DNA of 37,957 nucleotides from SZUA-287 sp036397975 (GTDB lineage Bacteria > Bacteroidota > Ignavibacteria > UBA10030 > UBA6906), in assembly GCA_036397975.1 (NCBI GenBank), contig DASWHW010000132.1:1-37957 (forward strand), read 5' to 3'. A program made the position numbers and the translations under genes. Below the pieces are notes generated by a model, which worked only from the letters and a program-made list of their open reading frames with translations, did not search any database and was not told the origin of the DNA. Shown in pieces: positions 33,049 through 37,957 of the stretch. Each line of letters begins with the position of its first letter. Within the stretch, counting starts at the first letter, position 1.

Positions 33049-34491
33049 ATGCTGGTACAGCAACGAACGATTAAGAAACCCGTCTCCATTAGTGGGACGG
33101 GGCTTCACACGGGGAGCATCTCGACAATGACGTTTCGTCCTGCGCCGGAAGACTTTGGGATTCGATTTCGTCGAACGGACCTTGGGGGCTCTCCTGAGAT
33201 TCCTGCTGACGTCGATCATGTAGTGGACATTTCTCGTGGGACAACGCTTGCAGTGGGTGAGGCGAAGGTTCACACGGTGGAACATGTTCTTGCTGCGCTC
33301 GTTGGTCTTCAAATCGACAACGTGTTGGTTGACCTTGATGCGAACGAACCTCCGGTGGCAGACGGAAGCGCCAAACCGTATGTCGATGTGCTCCTGCAAG
33401 CAGGATTCGAAAAACAGGATGCCGCGAAAGATTATCTGATCATCGACCAAACTGTGCATTATCAGAATATTGAGAAAGGCGTCGACATCGTCGCCCTCCC
33501 GACGGACGACTACCGTGTAACCGTAATGGTGGATTACCACAACCCGGCCCTGGGAAGTCAGCACAGCGGATTGTTTAATCTGGAGAAGGAGTTTGTAGAT
33601 GATTTTGCTCCTTGTCGCACCTTCTGCTTCCTTCATGAGGTCGAAATGCTTCACAGCCAGGGGCTGATCAAGGGAGGCAACCTGGATAATGCGATCGTCA
33701 TCGTCGATCGGGAATTGAATGACGGCGAGTTGAAACGGATCGCCACGAAGCTCGGCATCAAAGAATCAGTTATCCTTGGAGGGAGTGGAGTCTTGAATAA
33801 TAAGTCTCTTCGTTTCCCCAACGAACCGGCCAGGCATAAACTTCTCGACATGATGGGGGACCTTGCCCTTATCGGTGCGCCGCTGAAGGCACAAATTCTC
33901 GCGGCCCGGCCCGGTCACGCAAGCAACATTGAATTCGCGCGCAAGATCAGAAAGCTCTATCAGCAGAAGAAGCTCGTTAAAAAATATCAGCATGAGAGGA
34001 AAGAAGGTGTGGTCTTCGACGTCAATGCGATCAAGAAAATCCTTCCTCATCGATACCCATTTCTTTTTGTCGATAAGATTGTCGAATTCAAAATCGATGA
34101 AAAAATTGTTGGGATCAAAAACGTTACCGGTAACGAGCCATTTTTTGAGGGACATTTCCCGGGTCAGCCGGTCATGCCTGGCGTTCTGATCGTTGAAGCC
34201 ATGGCGCAAACAGGAGGGATCCTCCTCCTCAACGGAGTTGACAATCCGGACAACAAGCTTGTCTACTTCATGTCTATCAACAACGCGAAGTTCCGAAGGC
34301 CGGTTGTTCCCGGAGATCAACTCGTTTTTGAGCTTGAGATGACGAGCCGCAAGAGCAAGATTTGCCAGATGAAGGGCAAAGCATTTGTCGATGGCGTCCT
34401 TGTCGCAGAAGCAGAAATGATGGCTTCGATTGTTGAGCGTACCGAGAACAAAGCCCAGGCAAAACCAGTTTCCAAACCCATGTTAAACTAG
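33049..34491 (+). CDS. lpxC/fabZ: LpxC-FabZ fusion: UDP-3-O-acyl-GlcNAc deacetylase and hydroxyacyl-ACP dehydratase
   Basis: A 480-residue two-enzyme protein. LpxC part (~1-310): HTVEHVLAAL with zinc H79, then PARHKLLDMMGD with H263 and D267 as the other zinc ligands, and ARPGHASN with the catalytic histidine. FabZ part (~325-465): LPHRYPFLFVDKI with H334 and FFEGHFPGQPVMPGVLIVEAMAQTGG with H369 and the catalytic Glu. A basic linker (LYQQKKLVKKYQHERKE) joins them. Such fusions are known in the Bacteroidota/Chlorobi group. The gene sits between lpxD and lpxA, so hydroxyacyl supply and lipid A commitment are in one chain. Confidence 0.96.
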   Translation: MLVQQRTIKKPVSISGTGLHTGSISTMTFRPAPEDFGIRFRRTDLGGSPEIPADVDHVVDISRGTTLAVGEAKVHTVEHVLAALVGLQIDNVLVDLDANEPPVADGSAKPYVDVLLQAGFEKQDAAKDYLIIDQTVHYQNIEKGVDIVALPTDDYRVTVMVDYHNPALGSQHSGLFNLEKEFVDDFAPCRTFCFLHEVEMLHSQGLIKGGNLDNAIVIVDRELNDGELKRIATKLGIKESVILGGSGVLNNKSLRFPNEPARHKLLDMMGDLALIGAPLKAQILAARPGHASNIEFARKIRKLYQQKKLVKKYQHERKEGVVFDVNAIKKILPHRYPFLFVDKIVEFKIDEKIVGIKNVTGNEPFFEGHFPGQPVMPGVLIVEAMAQTGGILLLNGVDNPDNKLVYFMSINNAKFRRPVVPGDQLVFELEMTSRKSKICQMKGKAFVDGVLVAEAEMMASIVERTENKAQAKPVSKPMLN

Positions 34492-34516
34492 CGGACTTCC
34501 CACCCCACACTCTCCT

Positions 34517-35317
34517 ATGGCAATCACCATCGATCCCCGGGCAGTGGTTAGCCCGAAAACACAAATCAGCGAAAATGTTTCCATCGGTCCTTTTACCATC
34601 GTTGAAGACGATACGATAATAGGGGAGGGGACATCCATCGCGGCGAATTCTCTCATCGGGCGAGGAGCAAGGATCGGCAAAAACTGCTCTATCCATCACG
34701 GGGCGGTCGTTAGTCACGCGCCTCAGGATCTGAAATATGCCGGTGAGCCGACGACGTGTGAGATTGGGGACAGAACCGTCATCCGGGAATACGCGACAAT
34801 CCATCGCGGCACCGGGGACCATGGGCGGACGATTGTCGGAAACGATTGCCTGTTGATGGGGTGCATTCATATTGCGCACGATTGCGTCATCGGGAATCAC
34901 GTTATCATGTCGAACGTGGCATCCCTTGCCGGTCATGTAGTGTTGGAGGACCATGTCATTATTGGAGGTCTCACACCGGTGCATCAGTTTGTGCGCATCG
35001 GTCAACACTCTATGATCGGTGGCGGGTTAAGAGTGCCGAAAGATGTTCCTCCATTCATTCTTGGGGGGCAGGAACCTCTGATCTTTCAGGGCCTCAACTC
35101 TATCGGGCTGAAACGGAGGGGATTCAGCCAGGACACCATTGATGCGCTGGAGAGTGCGTACAAGAAAATCTATCACTCCGGACTCAACGTCTCTCAGGCC
35201 GTTGCGAAGATCCAGGATGATCAATCGCTTATGGCATTCCCTGAGGTGATGATGATTCTGGAATTCATTGGTTCGAGTAAACGAGGGATTCTGGCCGGGC
35301 CGCGAAAGGGAAAATAA
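34517..35317 (+). CDS. lpxA: UDP-N-acetylglucosamine acyltransferase LpxA
   Basis: A 266-residue first enzyme of lipid A synthesis. Hexapeptide repeats cover ~1-190 (IGPFTIVEDDTIIGEGTSI), with catalytic H121 in HIAHDCVIGNHVIMSNVASLAGHV, then the helical C-terminus (FQGLNSIGLKRRGFS..). The ATG has no ribosome site, as for several genes here. It follows lpxC/fabZ by 25 bases and precedes the lipoate-type gene by 3. Confidence 0.96.
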   Translation: MAITIDPRAVVSPKTQISENVSIGPFTIVEDDTIIGEGTSIAANSLIGRGARIGKNCSIHHGAVVSHAPQDLKYAGEPTTCEIGDRTVIREYATIHRGTGDHGRTIVGNDCLLMGCIHIAHDCVIGNHVIMSNVASLAGHVVLEDHVIIGGLTPVHQFVRIGQHSMIGGGLRVPKDVPPFILGGQEPLIFQGLNSIGLKRRGFSQDTIDALESAYKKIYHSGLNVSQAVAKIQDDQSLMAFPEVMMILEFIGSSKRGILAGPRKGK

Positions 35318-35320
35318 AAG

Positions 35321-36088
35321 ATGAACCGAGAATGGCAATTTCTCGACGCAGGTGAGCACAGCGGTCAGTTCAACATGGACTCGGACACTTCACTTGTGGA
35401 GAATCTTCTTCAAGGGTCCGGATTCCCGACCCTCCGGTTGTACACATGGAAACCATGGGCCATTTCGTTGGGATATAACCAGGATTCCTCGGAGCTCGAC
35501 GGGGCGTTTTGTAAAGAAGTTGGTATCGACGTGGTGCGACGGCCCACGGGAGGGAGGGCAATACTCCACGCAGAAGAGCTGACCTATGCAGTGGCAATGC
35601 CCGCTAACTCATCCTCGATCCTCGTGTCATACAATAGCATCAGCAGAGCATTGTTGCGCGGCCTCAGTTTTTTTGGGGTTGATGCAACGTTCGAGCAATC
35701 ACAACCGCGATTCCGCGAAGTATATCGGAAAAAATCATCCATCGCTTGCTTCAGCAGCTCGGCACGATATGAGATTCAATGGGCTGGAAGAAAATTAGTG
35801 GGGAGTGCTCAACGCAGGATGCGTAGCAAGCGAAATGCTGTCCTTCTTCAGCATGGATCGATTCTCTGTGGTCCGGCACATCGACGGCTTGTAGAGTTCC
35901 TTCGAGGTCCGACAGAATCCGACAGGAAGGGCATGGAGCAAGATCTAAAAGAGAAAACAGTTGATCTTTCGGAAATTGTTGGAGGGATCGATATGACGAA
36001 CCTTGCACAGTGCATTAAGCGCGGGTTCGAATCTGAATGGGGAATCGAATTCGTTCATTCCTCGGTACAAGCAAAAGGCGCCGCATGA
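35321..36088 (+). CDS. LipM-like octanoyltransferase / lipoate-protein ligase family
   Basis: A 255-residue protein of the BPL/LplA/LipB fold. Key parts: RLYTWKPWAISLGYNQ, VVRRPTGGRAILHAEELTYAV (RRPTGG 73-78, H83), ACFSSSARYEIQWAGRKLVGSAQRR with C143, and LLQHGSIL. The Cys before the RYEI segment at position 143, and GSAQRR then LLQHGS, match LipM-type octanoyltransferases (cysteine nucleophile) rather than ATP-dependent LplA. It would attach octanoyl groups to lipoyl domains such as GcvH or E2. Its stop overlaps panB (ATGA). Lipoate ligase is the alternative. Confidence 0.75.
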   Translation: MNREWQFLDAGEHSGQFNMDSDTSLVENLLQGSGFPTLRLYTWKPWAISLGYNQDSSELDGAFCKEVGIDVVRRPTGGRAILHAEELTYAVAMPANSSSILVSYNSISRALLRGLSFFGVDATFEQSQPRFREVYRKKSSIACFSSSARYEIQWAGRKLVGSAQRRMRSKRNAVLLQHGSILCGPAHRRLVEFLRGPTESDRKGMEQDLKEKTVDLSEIVGGIDMTNLAQCIKRGFESEWGIEFVHSSVQAKGAA

Positions 36089-36915
36089 AACTCACAGCTG
36101 AAAAGAACATTCATCCCCGCGTCGTAACAACGAAGACCGTGACCACGATGAAGAAGTCGGGGGAAAAGATTGCCATGCTTACGGGCTACGATTTCCTCTT
36201 TGCAAAGTACCTGGATCAAGTGGGAATCGATATTATCCTTGTTGGCGATTCTCTCGCGAATGTTGTGCAGGGGCACGAGACAACATTGCCCGTGACGGTG
36301 GATGAAATGATCTACCACGCCAAAGCCGTCAAACGGGCGGTGAAGAATGCATTGATCGTTGTTGATATGCCGTTCATGTCCTATCAAACAAGCGTCGATG
36401 ATGCCGTGAGAAATGCCGGCCGGATTATGAAAGAGGTTGGAGTTGGGGCAGTGAAAATTGAGGGGGGTGAATACCTTGCCGATACCGTAAAGCATTTGGT
36501 AAAGATCGGGATTCCGGTGATGGGGCATCTCGGTCTGACGCCGCAGTCGATCAACAAATTCGGAACATATGAAGTGCGGGCGCATGACAGGAAAGAAGCC
36601 GCTCAACTCTTGAACGACGCGAAGGTGCTCAGCGACGCTGGCGTGTTCTCTATCGTCCTCGAGAAGATTCCTGCAACTCTCGCAAAGAAGGTTACGCAGG
36701 CGATCCCCGTTCCGACCATCGGAATTGGTGCCGGTCCGCATTGCGATGGGCAGGTGCTGGTGGTGTATGATATGCTCGGTTTGACGGAAGAGTTCAAACC
36801 TCGGTTTGTGCGGAGGTATAGCGAGATGGCTGACCATCTTCGCTCTGCCTTTCGTCAATATATCGGCGACGTCAAAAGCAGGAAATTTCCCGCGATGAAG
36901 GAGAGTTACGACTGA
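36085..36915 (+). CDS. panB: Ketopantoate hydroxymethyltransferase PanB
   Basis: A 276-residue enzyme making ketopantoate for coenzyme A from 2-oxoisovalerate and methylene-tetrahydrofolate. The TIM-barrel motifs are visible: LTGYDFLFAKY, ILVGDSLANVVQGHETTLPV with the metal aspartate D55 in GDS, VVDMPFMSY, then VKIEGG, GHLGLTPQS and the catalytic Glu in VLEKIPATL. I start at ATG 36085, which overlaps the previous stop by four bases. An in-frame ATG at 36037 adds 16 unusual residues. No panC is in the window. The supplying oxoisovalerate may come from leucine dehydrogenase-type reactions, which is only context. Confidence 0.95.
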   Translation: MKLTAEKNIHPRVVTTKTVTTMKKSGEKIAMLTGYDFLFAKYLDQVGIDIILVGDSLANVVQGHETTLPVTVDEMIYHAKAVKRAVKNALIVVDMPFMSYQTSVDDAVRNAGRIMKEVGVGAVKIEGGEYLADTVKHLVKIGIPVMGHLGLTPQSINKFGTYEVRAHDRKEAAQLLNDAKVLSDAGVFSIVLEKIPATLAKKVTQAIPVPTIGIGAGPHCDGQVLVVYDMLGLTEEFKPRFVRRYSEMADHLRSAFRQYIGDVKSRKFPAMKESYD

Positions 36916-36918
36916 GTA

Positions 36919-37701
36919 ATGGCGTTGAAGGAACGAAAACGAATACTGATTTGTAACGATGACGGAATCGACGCGCCGGGAATTTACGCGCTGGCGCAAG
37001 CGATCAAAACGATTGGGGACGTAACCGTTGTTGCACCGGATAAGCAACAGAGTGCCGTAGGGCATGCGATTACTATCAATCAACCTCTCCGGATCTCACC
37101 TTTCCATAAGAATGATGAGTTGTTCGGCTATACGGTGAACGGCACTCCTGCCGATGCGGTGAAACTTGCGGTGGGAGTGCTCTTGAAAGAAAAGCCGCAC
37201 CTGGTGATGTCGGGGATTAATCACGGATCGAACACGGCCATCAACATCCTGTACTCGGGTACCGTCTCGGCTGCGACGGAAGGTACCATCCTGGGGATTC
37301 CGTCGATCGCCATATCCCTCACGACCTATGAGAAAACTGATTTCTCCTACGCCGCACAACTCTCGTGTCGCCTCGCGCTCATGGTCGTTGAAAAAGGACT
37401 TCCCCCAGGAACTCTGTTGAACGTCAACATCCCCGCGCTTCCGGAAAACGAAATACTCGGCGTGCGGGTGACACGACAGGGCACATCAAACTGGGCAGAC
37501 ACCTTCGATGTGCGCCGTGACCCGGCGAACCGCGAATACTTCTGGCTCACGGGCAGGATGAACGTTACCGATACTGATGATGACGCTGATCAGATCGCGG
37601 TACGAAACAAATATGTTTCGATTACTCCTGTGCATTATGACCTCACCGATAGGAAAACCTTCGACGCCATGAAACAGTGGGGCGTTGAGAAGTTAAAGTA
37701 A
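36919..37701 (+). CDS. surE: 5'/3'-nucleotidase SurE
   Basis: A 260-residue metal-dependent nucleoside monophosphatase. The active site is ICNDDGIDAPG with D14 and D15, then VVAPDKQQSAVGHA, TPADAVKLAV, and SGINHGSNTA with the third metal ligand region. Length is standard. The ATG is 3 bases after the panB stop. It is probably the last gene of the uppS-lpx-panB series, because a separate promoter lies between it and pfkA. Confidence 0.95.
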   Translation: MALKERKRILICNDDGIDAPGIYALAQAIKTIGDVTVVAPDKQQSAVGHAITINQPLRISPFHKNDELFGYTVNGTPADAVKLAVGVLLKEKPHLVMSGINHGSNTAINILYSGTVSAATEGTILGIPSIAISLTTYEKTDFSYAAQLSCRLALMVVEKGLPPGTLLNVNIPALPENEILGVRVTRQGTSNWADTFDVRRDPANREYFWLTGRMNVTDTDDDADQIAVRNKYVSITPVHYDLTDRKTFDAMKQWGVEKLK

Positions 37702-37726
37702 GCCCACCCTCGTTTAATCCTCCTCG

Positions 37727-37755
37727 TTGACTTTGATTTTCCAGTTGGATAGATT
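37727..37755 (+). promoter_or_regulatory. Promoter of pfkA
   Basis: TTGACT (37727-37732), spacer 17, TAGATT (37750-37755), identical in both hexamers and spacing to the uppS promoter. Transcription would start near 37762, with a leader of ~38 bases. Confidence 0.65.
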
Positions 37756-37799
37756 GAGACCCGTTTTTCTAATAGCGAAGAGAAAGTGGAAGTTTTTTC

Positions 37800-37957
37800 A
37801 TGAAGAGATTTGCAGTCTTTACCAGTGGTGGTGATGCGCCGGGGATGAACGCCTGTGTCCGCGCGGTAGTGCGAGCAGGAATCTACAACGGGTGCGAGGT
37901 TGTTGGCGTCCAGTATGGTTACGAAGGGATGATCCAAGGAAAATTTGTTGACTTGCA
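37800..37957 (+). CDS. pfkA: 6-phosphofructokinase, N-terminal part (runs off right edge)
   Basis: ATG at 37800 opens 52 codons to the window end. RFAVFTSGGDAPGMNACVR contains GGDAPGMNA, the ATP-binding signature of the ATP-dependent phosphofructokinase of glycolysis. It then continues GCEVVGVQYGYEGMIQGKF, where GVxxGYEGL-type residues match the family. The rest, including the substrate-site residues, lies outside. Its own promoter is at 37727-37755. Confidence 0.9.
   Translation, partial: MKRFAVFTSGGDAPGMNACVRAVVRAGIYNGCEVVGVQYGYEGMIQGKFVDL

Noticed and set aside
36055..37083. 342-codon minus-strand frame
   Set aside because: It is antisense to panB and surE, which carry intact active-site motifs, and its translation is His/Arg-rich and unlike a folded protein.
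1..37957. CRISPR array, tRNA gene or intact insertion sequence
   Set aside because: No regularly spaced direct repeats, no GGTTCGAATCC-type T-arm with a cloverleaf, and no transposase frame were seen on either strand.

Overview
The window reads as chromosomal DNA of an outer-membrane bacterium from the Bacteroidota / Chlorobiota / Ignavibacteriota side of the tree. The indicators are an LpxC-FabZ fusion, a di-haem succinate dehydrogenase in the order sdhC-sdhA-sdhB, tandem Skp/OmpH chaperones behind bamA, an Atg22-like UMF1 transporter, leucine dehydrogenase, and a eukaryote-like Ser/Thr kinase carrying TolB-like and TPR regions. Exact taxonomy cannot be fixed by reading. Promoters look like TTGACT-17-TAGATT (sigma-70-like), not the classical Bacteroides -33/-7 type, which favours the Ignavibacteria/Chlorobi side (inference).

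Layout. 1-5.3 kb is the accessory-looking part. It holds the 5' end of a probable secreted M1-peptidase-like protein (minus strand, runs off the left edge), an 850-bp stretch with a decayed tyrosine-recombinase C-terminus and a segment resembling 16S rRNA, a large kinase/nucleotide-cyclase/TolB/TPR sensor protein, and a 44-residue membrane peptide gene. 5.3-27.2 kb is one long, tightly packed minus-strand series. In transcription order it is ybaB-recR, two related lipoproteins, ftsX, sdhC-sdhA-sdhB, a GT-C-like membrane protein, a 1205-residue TPR protein, an unknown 394-residue protein, obg, a FecCD permease plus ATPase, leucine dehydrogenase, nusB, a UMF1 transporter, lpxH and a class A penicillin-binding protein. 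From the divergent promoter region at 27.2-27.5 kb the plus strand carries uppS-bamA-skp-skp-lpxD-lpxC/fabZ-lpxA-lipM-panB-surE, and then the first 52 codons of pfkA.

How it fits together. The plus-strand cluster is an envelope-building unit: undecaprenyl carrier synthesis (UppS), outer-membrane protein folding (Skp pair, BamA) and early lipid A synthesis (LpxA, LpxC, LpxD). LpxH, for the next lipid A step, sits in the minus-strand series next to the peptidoglycan polymerase PBP1A. SdhCAB links the TCA cycle to the quinone pool. The most unusual coding feature is the four-module kinase-cyclase protein. The most unusual non-coding features are the tandem repeat enclosed by an inverted repeat at the sdhC promoter, the recombinase/rRNA-like relics at 1.2-1.65 kb, and the near-identical promoters. 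I found no CRISPR array, tRNA, intact insertion sequence or defence system, and no clear wholly new system.
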